Source: Aeoliella straminimaris (GTDB lineage Bacteria; Planctomycetota; Planctomycetia; Pirellulales; Lacipirellulaceae). Taken from it: DNA of 64,000 nucleotides. Position 1 is the first letter of the stretch; each line of letters begins with the position of its first letter. Shown here in pieces: positions 51,612 to 60,361 of this stretch. The stretch lies in the NCBI RefSeq assembly GCF_024054565.1, contig NZ_JAMXLR010000090.1:26630-90629 (forward strand). Direction: 5' to 3'. The notes under the pieces were generated by a model. That model was not told where the DNA came from and made no database searches. It saw only the letters and a list, made by a program, of their open reading frames with translations. A program made the position numbers and the translations under genes.

Positions 51612-53624
51612 ATGGACACTTCAAACTCGCCACCGGATAGCCCCATGGAGGGCTCTACTCGCGAATCGCTTCGCGAGTTGCGGCAGCGTGCGCAAGACTC
51701 GCTTGCCAAACAGCGCGAGCGAATGCAGGACCTGGAGTCTCGTTTCTCTGATCGGCTGCAGTCGGTCGCCGACGAACTGGCCGATGAATTTTCGGTCGAC
51801 CTGGAAGGTCGCCCGGTCGAATCTGCCGAAGCGCAGGAGCAACTCGATCAGCACTGCCAGCAGTGGCAACAGGAGCTGGAACAGACCGATGCGGAACTGA
51901 ACCAGCGGATGGCGGATCTGGAATCGAAGCTGGCTGATCTGGCCGAGCGAGAACTGCAGTTCGAACAGCGGGAGAGTGAACTCGCCGTCCGGCAGCAGTC
52001 GCACGAAGAGCAATCGCAGGAAGTGGCCGCTCAATTAGAGTCGATTCAGCAGCAAGAAGCCGAACTGGCCAGCGAGCGGGAAACGCTGGAACAAGCCAAA
52101 TCAGAACTGGAAAGCAGTCGAGAACAGCTCGCAGCCGCCCAGGCCGAACTCGAGCAAGCGCGGACCGAGCTGGAACAACAGCGGGGTGAAAACAACCACG
52201 AAGTTGAGCAGCGAATAGCGGAGCTGGAAGCGCAGCTCGGCGAAAGCCACGCGCAGCGTGAGGCCGCGCAGCAAGAACGGGACGCCCTGGCCGCGGAGCG
52301 GGATCATCTTCACGGCGAACGGGATTCGCTGTCGGCCGAGCGCGATCAACTGAGTGGCGACATTGCCCGCTTGCAGGAAGAGGCACACAACCGCGAAGAG
52401 AGCTTTGCTGCCGAGCGCGAGGCGTGGCAGCAGAGCCAGGCTGGCGACTCCGAACAACTGGCCCAACGCATCGCGGAGCTCGAAGGCCAACTGGCCGGCG
52501 AGGCCTCGGCGCATGAGCAACAACAGCAAGACCTGCAACAGCAGTTGGCCGAGGCCCATGCACGGGTTGAAGGCCTGGAAGCGACTCTGCAATCGAGCGA
52601 GCATTCGGAGGGCTCACTGGAAGAAGCCCAAGCCGGCTGGCACCAGGAACGCGAAGCGCTGGTAGCCGAGCAGGAACGACTGGCCGCGACGCTAGAGAAG
52701 GTGACCACGAAGCTGGCCGAAGCCGAGGCCAACAGCGAACCACTGGAGGAAGTGCAGCGCAAGTTTGACTTGGCCGTGGAGGACGTGCAAGAACTGCGTG
52801 AACGCAATGCCCAACTCGAACAGGAGCTGGCTCACCGCCCGATGCAGGGCGAGGACGAATCGGAAGAGTTGATCTCGCTGCGGGCGGAACGAGACGCCTT
52901 GATGGCGGAGGTCGAAGACCTGCGCAATCGCCCTGCATTGTCTGTCGAGTCCGGCGACGAAGCCATGGCCGACCTGCAACGGCGGTTCGAAATGGCCGTG
53001 GATGACGTGCGGGAACTGCGGGCCGAGAAAGAAAAACTCGAAAACCAACTGGCCGACCGCCCCGAGCGAGGAGGCGCCGGCGGCGGCGGCGCGGAAAAGT
53101 GGGAAGATCTCAAACGCAAGTTGCTGATCAGCCTGGAGGACGAAACGGGCGAGTTCACCGAGGAACGTCGCGAAGAGCGGGCCTCGATCGAGCATACCAT
53201 TCGCATTACCGACGATGTCGTGGCCTCGAAGGATCGCGAGATTCACCGGCTCCGTGAGAAGCTCGACGCGGGACCGGAAGCCCAGCCGATGGCGATGAAC
53301 GAAGATCAGGCGGCCGAGCACGCGGCCCAGGAAGTCATCCAAGGAGCGGTGGATGCCGACGAAGTAGTCCAGCAGCACCGCGAAAACCTGGCCCGCATGG
53401 AAGAAGAGCTGACCGACAAGCTTCGCAAGGCGGAGCTGGAGATCTCGGTGGAACGAGCGAAGATCTCCCGCGAACAAACGGAGTTGGCCGAGTGGCGAAT
53501 CGAGCTGGAAGCCCTCCGCGATTCCTTGCCGCAAAAAGGCGAAGCGGGCCCAAGTGGCAATGGCAATGGCGGTGGCGGCCGCAGCCGCTGGTTCAGAAAA
53601 ATGGGCCTGGGCGGCGACGATTAA
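51612..53624 (+). CDS. Long coiled-coil protein (670 aa)
   Basis: The open frame begins at 51492, but the ATG at 51612 (MDTSNSPPDSPMEGSTRESL) is preferred because the earlier part is basic and unlike the rest. From about residue 20 to 470 the sequence is a nearly continuous Glu/Gln/Ala/Leu heptad array (for example QAELEQARTELEQQRGENNH), and it resumes at about 490-640 after a Gly-rich break (RGGAGGGGAEKWEDLKRKLL). Two related units, LEEVQRKFDLAVEDVQELRE and MADLQRRFEMAVDDVRELRA, are internal repeats. The C-terminus is Gly-rich and then basic (RSRWFRKMGLGGDD). There is no signal peptide, so a cytoplasmic filament or spacer role is plausible but unproven. Confidence 0.85.
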   Translation: MDTSNSPPDSPMEGSTRESLRELRQRAQDSLAKQRERMQDLESRFSDRLQSVADELADEFSVDLEGRPVESAEAQEQLDQHCQQWQQELEQTDAELNQRMADLESKLADLAERELQFEQRESELAVRQQSHEEQSQEVAAQLESIQQQEAELASERETLEQAKSELESSREQLAAAQAELEQARTELEQQRGENNHEVEQRIAELEAQLGESHAQREAAQQERDALAAERDHLHGERDSLSAERDQLSGDIARLQEEAHNREESFAAEREAWQQSQAGDSEQLAQRIAELEGQLAGEASAHEQQQQDLQQQLAEAHARVEGLEATLQSSEHSEGSLEEAQAGWHQEREALVAEQERLAATLEKVTTKLAEAEANSEPLEEVQRKFDLAVEDVQELRERNAQLEQELAHRPMQGEDESEELISLRAERDALMAEVEDLRNRPALSVESGDEAMADLQRRFEMAVDDVRELRAEKEKLENQLADRPERGGAGGGGAEKWEDLKRKLLISLEDETGEFTEERREERASIEHTIRITDDVVASKDREIHRLREKLDAGPEAQPMAMNEDQAAEHAAQEVIQGAVDADEVVQQHRENLARMEEELTDKLRKAELEISVERAKISREQTELAEWRIELEALRDSLPQKGEAGPSGNGNGGGGRSRWFRKMGLGGDD

Positions 53625-53682
53625 CGCTTCGCGGTAGGCAATGAGCCGTAAGCCCTGCCCTGCTCCGCCCTACCCTGTCGGG

Positions 53683-54276
53683 TCAGCGGACCTTCTCGCC
53701 CTTCATCAAGAACACGGCCCTGGTGATGCCATCGAACTCGAGTTCGTCGATCAGAAACTCACCTTCCACCGAGACCGGCTTGGTGGAAAACGAGGCCGTG
53801 TTGCCTGGCACCATCTCGACTCGAATGCAATCGTAGAGCGCGGCCCCCGGTCCGAAACAACACTCCTGGTTGTCGCGGACCAGCACAAACGCCTTCAGCC
53901 CGTCGCGTTGCAGTGTCGGATAGATGTAGCCCCGGATGCGAATCCGCTGGCCGACCAGCTCTTCAATCTCGTCTGTCAGCATCTCCCGCTCGTACGGGGC
54001 GTCGGGCTCGATGTCGAACTTAATGTCGTCGAACGTCTTGTCGACGATTCGGGCCGGTTTGGCCGCAGCGTTTTCTGCCGATTTGGTCGGCTTGTCCGTG
54101 GGCGATGTTGTGCTTGGCGGCGTGGCGGGATCGGCGTCCGGCATGGTGTAGGCGGTTTCTTCCGGCTGGCAACCAACGGCAACCATGATAGCCAGGGCCG
54201 CCACCATGCCAATTGCAGACCGCGGGCAGAGCTTGCAGGAGGCAACGTCGCATTGAGTGTGTCTCTTCTCAGCCAT
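53683..54276 (-). CDS. DUF3299-like lipoprotein with CCFG motif
   Basis: The 197-residue protein has a hydrophobic segment and lipobox-like VAVGC around residue 36, then a Pro/Thr linker. Its C-terminal domain reads QRIRIRGYIYPTL, AFVLVRDNQECCFGPG and VSVEGEFLIDELEF. From memory this follows the DUF3299 pattern of PA4066-type lipoproteins (a GyvvPl turn, then LVP...C, then V.V.G.L). The CysCys pair could bind metal. It is the last gene of the five-gene operon beginning at 58968. The N-terminus before the hydrophobic core carries two extra Cys (CDVASCKLCPRS); a later start at the Met near residue 24 is possible. Confidence 0.72.
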   Translation of the reverse strand: MAEKRHTQCDVASCKLCPRSAIGMVAALAIMVAVGCQPEETAYTMPDADPATPPSTTSPTDKPTKSAENAAAKPARIVDKTFDDIKFDIEPDAPYEREMLTDEIEELVGQRIRIRGYIYPTLQRDGLKAFVLVRDNQECCFGPGAALYDCIRVEMVPGNTASFSTKPVSVEGEFLIDELEFDGITRAVFLMKGEKVR

Positions 54277-54339
54277 CGCTATCCGCAGATTCCTTTGTGG
54301 TAGTGGCGATCGGAGGCAAGCGGAACGAGCCAGGGGGGA

Positions 54340-55056
54340 CTACTCGACGTAGTCGGCTTCGATTCCATACACGGGACTTTGCGGGCCGGCGCCCAGATTT
54401 TCGGGTGCGCAGATCAACCGGCCACCGATACGGAACACGCCCGCATCGTAGTCGACCTTCAAACCCGGTCCCAGTTTCACGGCCACCTGATCCCAGTACT
54501 TCACCGATTGCAGATCGCCAAAGCAGCAAGTGTTGTTGTCGCGCACCAGCAGGAACCTGTCGATGTTCTTTCGGGATTGGATGGAGTCGGGCCGAATGTA
54601 TCCCTTGATGAATACCTTCTGATCGAGTTGCTCGCCGGCTTCCTGGGGAATGGGCCGCCCGGCGATCTTGTCCTTTTCGTCCGGCTGCAGCGTGGCGAAC
54701 GAAATGCGGTTGTAGCCGTCCGGCACTTCCGTGGCGTGGGTGTAGGCGGCCTTGCCGATGCCTGCGACCAGCATCACGGCCGACATGGCGAGTCCGAACA
54801 AGGCGAAACCCTTGCCGGTGTAGATGTCGCGATTGTGGTTAATCTTGCGAATCGCCAGCAGCGACATCACGATGCCGAGCGCCGGTATCACGCCCACCAG
54901 GATGGCGACATCCAGAAAGTCGGTAACCGCCAGCATGAACAGCGATACCAAACCCAGCAGCGCTGCCACCAACGCCCCGGAATACAGGGCGCGGTACTCG
55001 ATCGTGGCGTCGTTGCCAGAGTGCTCGGTCGGAGGTTCGAGGACAGTACTGCTCAT
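54340..55056 (-). CDS. Membrane protein with DUF3299-like domain and CCFG motif (238 aa)
   Basis: The ATG at 55056 (MSSTVLEPPTEHSGNDATIE) is chosen over one at 55146 because the upstream part is unlike a membrane-protein start and overlaps the previous gene. Three hydrophobic segments (about 22-45, LYSGALVAALLGLVSLFMLA; 47-68; 82-103) precede an extracytoplasmic domain. That domain reads KVFIKGYIRPD, RFLLVRDNNTCCFGD and FRIGGRLICAPENL, parallel to the domain of the 53683-54276 gene. The two are therefore paralogues, this one inner-membrane anchored and the other lipid-anchored. It is fourth in the operon, 62 bases after the CPYC protein gene. Confidence 0.75.
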   Translation of the reverse strand: MSSTVLEPPTEHSGNDATIEYRALYSGALVAALLGLVSLFMLAVTDFLDVAILVGVIPALGIVMSLLAIRKINHNRDIYTGKGFALFGLAMSAVMLVAGIGKAAYTHATEVPDGYNRISFATLQPDEKDKIAGRPIPQEAGEQLDQKVFIKGYIRPDSIQSRKNIDRFLLVRDNNTCCFGDLQSVKYWDQVAVKLGPGLKVDYDAGVFRIGGRLICAPENLGAGPQSPVYGIEADYVE

Positions 55057-55118
55057 GGAAGTGAGTATGGGCGTGGGGGAGTAAGTGAGGGGGGATTCAG
55101 CACATCGAGTCAAACTGG

Positions 55119-56831
55119 TCAATTGCCGCCGCGAAGCACCAGCCATACCAGACCAATCATCACGGCCGCGGCCACCAGCGGGATGCCCATCACCAACATG
55201 GGACTGGGAACCTCCTCCAGCGTGGCAACTTCGGCCTCGGAAGTAACGGGTTCCGAAACAACGGGCTCACTAGCCTCGGCCGGCTCCGACTCGCTCGGGG
55301 CCAACTCGTCCTGGGCCACCTGAGTGTCGGCGGGCGTTTGGTCGTCGGTCGTCTCTGTCTCAGGTTCAGGTTCGGTGGTTGCGGGTTCCGTCGGCTCGGC
55401 AACTACCAACTCGGTGTCGGCGGTCTCCTCTATTGTATCCTCCACCGCGGGCGAGGATTCCGCCAATTGTTCTACGGACTCTGGCTTATCGAGTTCTTCG
55501 GAATTCTGTGCGTCTCTCGGCGAATTCAGCGGCGGTGCCTGGTCGGCCGGACGGCTGCCGGGCCGCGCGAATCCCAAAAAGCCGAACGACATCAGGCTCC
55601 GCGCTCGTTTGACCGTTTCCGGCTCCATTTCCTCGATCTTCGCCAGCGCGTCGGTCGCCCGCTGGCCGACGTCTCCCTGCTGCTGGGCGGCCTGGTCCAG
55701 GTAAGCGACGATGGGCTCTTTGACGTAGGTCTTGGGGTCGGCCTCGGTGAACATGGTCACCAGCCGGTCGAGCACTGTCCAGTCCTGCCACCGCGACAGA
55801 TCGCGAATCGCCTGCTCGGCGAAGTCGGGCTTCTCCAGCACCAACCGCATCGATTCCTTCAGACGATCCATCGATACCTCGTCGGTCTCCTCGGCCAGGA
55901 ACCGCAGCGCCAGGAGCACTCCATACACCTTGGTGGGGTCCTCGGAGGGATCGGTCAGAAACTCTTCGTCCAGGCGGTCGAGCCCTTCGGAGCCGGTGAG
56001 CTTCAGGTAACAACCCACCATGGCATTGAAGCCCAGTTGCTTCTGCCGCTGCTGCATGGCGACCATCTCGGGCAGGATCGGCAGGGTAATGCCACCACCC
56101 AGGCCCAGGCTCATCGCGGCCGAGGCCTCGGCCGTGGCCTTCAGCACCCGGCCATCGGCCAGCATCATCTGCTCGAGCTTGGCCACGTCCTCGTCGTCGC
56201 CGACGATGCCGAGCATGACGAAGTACAAACTGCGACGACTGGGGCTGACTTGGGGATCTTCGATCCATTGCCATAGTTGGTCGCGCTGAATCTTATCGGA
56301 AATGGCCACCACGTCGGCATAGGGCGTACGCGCGAATTCATCGTACGAGTCTTGCGCGAGCAGCGGATCTTCGTGCTCCAGGTAGTCGTAGAAGTAGCGT
56401 GCCCGCTCGGGGCCCTTCTCCGGCAACGTGCGAATCTCCTGCACATACTTGGCGGCGGTCTCCGACACAGGGATGGGAATGGTCCAATCAAGCTCCTCGG
56501 CGCCGAGACCGCGAATCAGGTAGGTCTGGCCCTGGATGGGTTCGCCAAAGAAGACCGCCTCCATCTGGTCGGCACCATTGAGGAGTTTCTCGCCCAGCAG
56601 CACCTTTTCGACATGGAACTTCGCCTTGCCGGTTTCCGGGTCGATCACCCCGCCGGGACCCTGATCGCCGGTGGGTTCGACCAGCTTGGCGAGCACCACG
56701 ACATCGCTGCCGTCCATTTCCTCGGCCAGGGTGGCTCGCTCCACCGTGCAATAGGGACATGCCAGCACCGGTGCGGTAATCAGCGACAGCGCCGATAGCA
56801 GCAACAACGGAATTTTGGGGATGCGGTTCAT
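55119..56831 (-). CDS. Envelope protein starting with a CPYC motif, C-terminally anchored (570 aa)
   Basis: The ATG at 56831 opens a signal peptide (MNRIPKIPLLLLSALSLITA) cleaved just before a Cys-containing motif, APVLACPYCTVERATLAEEM. DGSDVVVLAKLVEPTGD then follows, reminiscent of the Cys-led start of OB-like netrin/TIMP-type domains; this is only a resemblance. The central part (about 150-410) is helical and repeat-like, possibly HEAT-type. A Glu/Thr/Pro-rich linker of ~110 residues leads to a C-terminal helix (MLVMGIPLVAAAVMIGLVWL). The mature protein is thus anchored at its C-terminus and projects outward. It is third in the operon, after ATPase and permease, where related operons encode the periplasmic component. 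Confidence 0.78.
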   Translation of the reverse strand: MNRIPKIPLLLLSALSLITAPVLACPYCTVERATLAEEMDGSDVVVLAKLVEPTGDQGPGGVIDPETGKAKFHVEKVLLGEKLLNGADQMEAVFFGEPIQGQTYLIRGLGAEELDWTIPIPVSETAAKYVQEIRTLPEKGPERARYFYDYLEHEDPLLAQDSYDEFARTPYADVVAISDKIQRDQLWQWIEDPQVSPSRRSLYFVMLGIVGDDEDVAKLEQMMLADGRVLKATAEASAAMSLGLGGGITLPILPEMVAMQQRQKQLGFNAMVGCYLKLTGSEGLDRLDEEFLTDPSEDPTKVYGVLLALRFLAEETDEVSMDRLKESMRLVLEKPDFAEQAIRDLSRWQDWTVLDRLVTMFTEADPKTYVKEPIVAYLDQAAQQQGDVGQRATDALAKIEEMEPETVKRARSLMSFGFLGFARPGSRPADQAPPLNSPRDAQNSEELDKPESVEQLAESSPAVEDTIEETADTELVVAEPTEPATTEPEPETETTDDQTPADTQVAQDELAPSESEPAEASEPVVSEPVTSEAEVATLEEVPSPMLVMGIPLVAAAVMIGLVWLVLRGGN

Positions 56832-56904
56832 AGAGATATTGTTTCGCTGGGAGGGCAATAGGCGAATCGGGGGAGCCGCGGCAGGGCCCTTCATTGTACC
56901 GAAT

Positions 56905-58236
56905 CTATCGCGTGCCGCTGAGGGCTTTTGCCACGTCCGTGCGATAGGCGGTTATAGCAGGCAGAATTCCCGCCAAAACGGCCAAAAGCACCAGGGACGG
57001 CAGGACAATTAGCTCTTTGGGGTCCATCGCTAGCATGTCCAGGGCCACGCCGGTTTTCGCTTCCACGTACGGACTGGCCAGGCCCACCATCAGGTGCCCC
57101 AGCACCCAACCCGCCAGCCCCCCCAGCACGGCCAGCAGCACGGCCTCGAGCAGGACAATGCTCTGCACCGCGGCGCGACTGGCACCCAGCGCCCGCATCA
57201 CGGCAATGTCGTGCGCCCGGTCGGACATCGAATTGTAGATGCTCACCAGGATCCCGATGGCGGCCACCAACACGATTAGCGCGGTCAGCACAAGCAACAC
57301 CGTCCGCACGGGGCCCACGATGTTCTCCAACATCTGAGCGACCACCTCGCTGGGGGGCACCGCCTGGGTGCCACTGCCCGATTTGTTGATGCTGAGGTTC
57401 AGTTGCATGGCCTCGGTGGGCCCCTTGGCCTTCACCAGGATGGAGGTGACCTCGCGCTGGTCGTCGGGCAATGGCTCGAGCGTGGCGCCATCGTTGTCGA
57501 AACCCACCGTCGGCGCACCAGGCTCGGGCGTGTTGCTTGCCGCGGTTTGGTCGCTGCGCTCGGACTTGGCCGACAGCGAATGGCCGGGCAGCAGGTAGAA
57601 GCCTTCCATGTTCACGTACAACGCGCGGTCGTTGGCCGTGTTGGTGGGGGCCAGGATGCCGACCACCACGAAGTCGCGGTGCGCCGCGTCGGGGTCACCG
57701 CTCAGTCCGTGCGTGGGATTCACGACGTCGCCGACCTTGATGTTGCCCTGCCTGGCAACGGCCGAACCGATGACCGCCTCGTAGAAGTTTTCGCGTTTGA
57801 AGTTGCGTCCCTCGTCAAACTCGTAGGGATGCTCGCCATCGTACCTCAATTTTTCGAACAGGTCGGGCGTGGTGCCAATGGCGCGGTACTTGTAGTCGCC
57901 CACCACGAACGTATCGCCCAGGCAGTATGGCACCACCGCATCGACGTACTTGGCATACTCGCCGTCGACGAACTTGCGATAGTAGTTGTACGAAATGGGA
58001 TAGAGCGGTTTGCCCAGGTGATACACGGTGCTCATCACCAACTCGGTCCGCCCCCCGGTACCGCCAACGATGAAGTGATACCCCTGGGCGTCTTGCTCAA
58101 ACTGCTCGACCGCCACGCGATGGATCACCAGCACCACGATCACGGCCGCAACGCCCAGCGCCATCGACAATCCGGTCAGGAACGATGCCAACGGGCGTTC
58201 GCACATATTGCGCCAGGCGATGGATAGGTAACTCAT
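56905..58236 (-). CDS. FtsX-type ABC permease of the PA4065/ZrgC kind
   Basis: The 443-residue protein has one N-terminal membrane helix (about 18-42), a large extracytoplasmic domain and three C-terminal helices (about 312-336, 358-388, 408-432), the standard FtsX/MacB half. The segment YHFIVGGTGGRTELVMSTVY corresponds, as I remember it, to the GAKGSPLQLVLSSVYH block of permeases in Zur-regulated operons of Pseudomonas (PA4065) and Vibrio (zrgC). This supports a link to metal homeostasis. It follows its ATPase gene with a 42-base gap. Direction of transport is not established for this group. Confidence 0.88.
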   Translation of the reverse strand: MSYLSIAWRNMCERPLASFLTGLSMALGVAAVIVVLVIHRVAVEQFEQDAQGYHFIVGGTGGRTELVMSTVYHLGKPLYPISYNYYRKFVDGEYAKYVDAVVPYCLGDTFVVGDYKYRAIGTTPDLFEKLRYDGEHPYEFDEGRNFKRENFYEAVIGSAVARQGNIKVGDVVNPTHGLSGDPDAAHRDFVVVGILAPTNTANDRALYVNMEGFYLLPGHSLSAKSERSDQTAASNTPEPGAPTVGFDNDGATLEPLPDDQREVTSILVKAKGPTEAMQLNLSINKSGSGTQAVPPSEVVAQMLENIVGPVRTVLLVLTALIVLVAAIGILVSIYNSMSDRAHDIAVMRALGASRAAVQSIVLLEAVLLAVLGGLAGWVLGHLMVGLASPYVEAKTGVALDMLAMDPKELIVLPSLVLLAVLAGILPAITAYRTDVAKALSGTR

Positions 58237-58278
58237 GTTCGAGGCTTCGTGCTTGTTCGGTGTTGTTTGAAGGGAGAG

Positions 58279-58968
58279 CTATGCGACGCCCACCACCCGG
58301 TTTACTTCTTCCAGGGCCACAACGTGCTCGAACTGGTTGGAGACCTCCGGCGAGTGGGTCACCATCAGCATCGCCACGTTCTCGTGGTGGCACACTTCGC
58401 GCAGCATGTCGACCACTTGCTGCTGGTGGCCGGGGTCGATGTTGGCGGTCGGCTCGTCGGCCAACAGCAGCACTGGCTTGTTCACCAGCGCCCGAGCCAC
58501 GGCCGTCCGCTGTTGCTCGCCTACGCTCATGTGCGAAGGCTTGTGGTTCAGGCGATGCCCCAGGCCCACTTCTTGGAGCAGGGCCGCCGCCCGGTCGCGA
58601 TCCTTGGCCCGCTTGGTAAACGTCATGCCGAGCATCACGTTCTCCAGCGCCGTGAACGCCGGCAGCAGATTGAACGTCTGAAACACGTAGCCGATGTTGT
58701 TTGCGCGAAACTTGTCGCGCCCCGCCTCGGCCAGCTTATGAAGTTTCACGGGCCCGAAGATGATCTCGCCCGAGTCGATGGGCGTCAGTCCGGCAATCGA
58801 GTGCAGCAGCGTGGTCTTGCCGCAGCCGCTCCGCCCCCGAATCACCACCTGATCACCCGGCCGGACGGCAAAGTGTTCGATATCCAGAATTGGCAACACC
58901 TCGCCGTTGGGCTGACGGTAGTTCTTCTGAACGTTCTTCAGCTCGACGAGATAGGGAGAGTCGGGCAT
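58279..58968 (-). CDS. ABC ATPase (LolD/MacB type) with a divergent signature motif
   Basis: The 229-residue ATPase has Walker A GRSGCGKTT (45-53), Q-loop YVFQTFNLLP, Walker B VLLLADEPTANID and switch His in VTHSPE. Its signature reads MSVGEQQR in place of LSGGQ/E. I recall LSVGQQQR in the ATPases of the PA4064/ZrgB group, so the deviation fits that branch. It is the first gene of the five-gene operon (58968 to 53683) and powers the FtsX-like permease encoded next. The promoter must lie in the 525-base divergent spacer beyond 58968; no Zur-type operator could be recognised by eye. Confidence 0.92.
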   Translation of the reverse strand: MPDSPYLVELKNVQKNYRQPNGEVLPILDIEHFAVRPGDQVVIRGRSGCGKTTLLHSIAGLTPIDSGEIIFGPVKLHKLAEAGRDKFRANNIGYVFQTFNLLPAFTALENVMLGMTFTKRAKDRDRAAALLQEVGLGHRLNHKPSHMSVGEQQRTAVARALVNKPVLLLADEPTANIDPGHQQQVVDMLREVCHHENVAMLMVTHSPEVSNQFEHVVALEEVNRVVGVA

Positions 58969-59493
58969 GGGGAGGGACAGCGGTATGGAGGGATTTTGAA
59001 CCCACGACTTCCGTCATGGGCTGGGGCTGAAACCATTCATCATACCCCCGGGCCGGTGGTGACGAAAATGGCCCACACCACGAGGGAGAACGGACAGATC
59101 GCGCGCTCCGTGGTTATACGCGACAAATAGAAGCGTTGTTCGTCGAGAATCTTCAGCCGCTCCGGGGGCGCGCAGGGCTTATCCTCGGATCGCACCGGCG
59201 CGGTGAAGCTGCAATCCGTTGTCGAAACGGCCCAGCGAATCTGCTAAAATCCCGCGGCCGTAGCGCATGTGGGCTTAGTATGTCCCCCTACTATTTGAGA
59301 GGGCCTCTGACATGGTGCCTGGAAAGCCGAACTCGGTGTTCTCGCACCGTTTGAATTCACTACGGTCCGCGGCGAGGTTTCGCCTCATGACGCTCCCAGT
59401 CGGCATGCTACTCGTGGCCGTCTGCGCCGCCGAACAGCGCCGCAACTGAAGCGATCCGGCCCGCTGGGTACGACTCTTGGAGGCCGCTCTACG
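58969..59493. other. Divergent spacer without a supported gene
   Basis: The region separates the ABC operon (minus) from the 59494 gene (plus). A TAAAAT -10-like element at 59245-59250 lacks a good -35. A small hairpin GGCGA/TCGCC lies near 59371-59385. Short open frames here have no ribosome binding site and no recognisable product. It should contain the promoter and any operator of the ABC operon. Confidence 0.4.
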
Positions 59494-59952
59494 ATGCAAC
59501 GCGTGCTGAGCGAATGGGGCTTCATCGCGTCGGCAGGCTGCTGCCTGCTGCTGGTGGTGTACGGCCTCTGCAACTGGCTGACCAATAGCTGCGACTATGA
59601 ACTGTCGTTCGGCCAGCACCTGGAAGTCGGATGCCGGGACGGGCGGATGATAGTTGCCAGGTCGCTGGTTAATGCCGAATTGCTGGACGCCTCTGCCCAA
59701 GCGAACACCTTCAAACCGCCGCCGCAGTATAACTGGCACTTCGACCTGCTGGGCGTCAGCATTCGCTATTTAAGGTGGAACGATGCCTCCACCGACTGGT
59801 TAGTCCGCTTACCCCTGCTCATGCTGGCGGCGTTCTTCGCGGTGGTAGCCTGGCTGTGCCTGCTGTGGTTCCGCCGCGCAGTGCGACCGGGCCGCCAAAA
59901 GGGCCCACCCCCACCGAGTCCCTCAGGCCCCCATCCACTCGATCCAGATTAG
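59494..59952 (+). CDS. Hypothetical two-helix membrane protein (152 aa)
   Basis: The ATG at 59494 is supported by TTGGAGG about 10 bases upstream. The product has an N-terminal membrane helix (FIASAGCCLLLVVYGLCNWL), a loop of ~75 residues (HLEVGCRDGRMIVARSLVNA) and a second helix (LPLLMLAAFFAVVAWLCLLW) with a basic, Pro-rich tail. Small planctomycete proteins of this general form are common; I recall no function for them. It marks the last ordinary-looking gene before the repeat-rich accessory stretch. Confidence 0.65.
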   Translation: MQRVLSEWGFIASAGCCLLLVVYGLCNWLTNSCDYELSFGQHLEVGCRDGRMIVARSLVNAELLDASAQANTFKPPPQYNWHFDLLGVSIRYLRWNDASTDWLVRLPLLMLAAFFAVVAWLCLLWFRRAVRPGRQKGPPPPSPSGPHPLDPD

Positions 59953-60361
59953 CATCGCCTGCAGTCCCGCAGAGTCCTACCGAATCGCGCGTGCAAAATA
60001 ATCGTCATGGAAACGGCCCGCCGGTTTGATCCAATAGAGGTACGGCACTTTGTAGCTCGCGTGGATGTCTGGCCATTCGGAATGGCGTTAGGCGGTGGGC
60101 TATAAACTGTAGGCCAGAGGTCGTTAGTGGCCGTTCGCTCCGCGAACGAGCGTAATGCCGGAGGCGCTCATTCGCGGAGCGAATGGCCACTATCGGCTCG
60201 ATGAGTATGGGGACAACTCTGGGGACATGCGGAGAACAACGCGGTGGGTTTTGTCCCCGTCACCTCTTGCCACCGGAAGTGCGGAAAACGCGGCTCGCAC
60301 TGCAATATTAGTGTTCGGTGTTCACCGGGCAACTGGTCTAGTTGTTTCATGAAGGGCCTAA
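59953..60361. other. Repeat-containing spacer at the start of the accessory stretch
   Basis: No gene is supported. It contains the 28-bp palindrome at 60125-60192. Around 60208-60260 there is a GGGGACA / TGTCCCC pairing (GGGGACAACTCTGGGGACA ... TTTTGTCCCCGTCACC), a sequence I associate with flanks of REP-associated transposases. The 60362 gene's leader follows. Confidence 0.5.
60125..60192. repeat. 28-bp inverted repeat
   Basis: Arms 60125-60152 and 60165-60192 are complementary at 26 of 28 positions, and both mismatches would be G-U pairs in RNA; the loop is 12 bases. The theme TAGTGGCCGTTCGCTCCGCG is a typical dispersed palindrome. No gene adjoins it closely on the left, and the 60362 gene starts 170 bases to the right. 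Confidence 0.8.
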
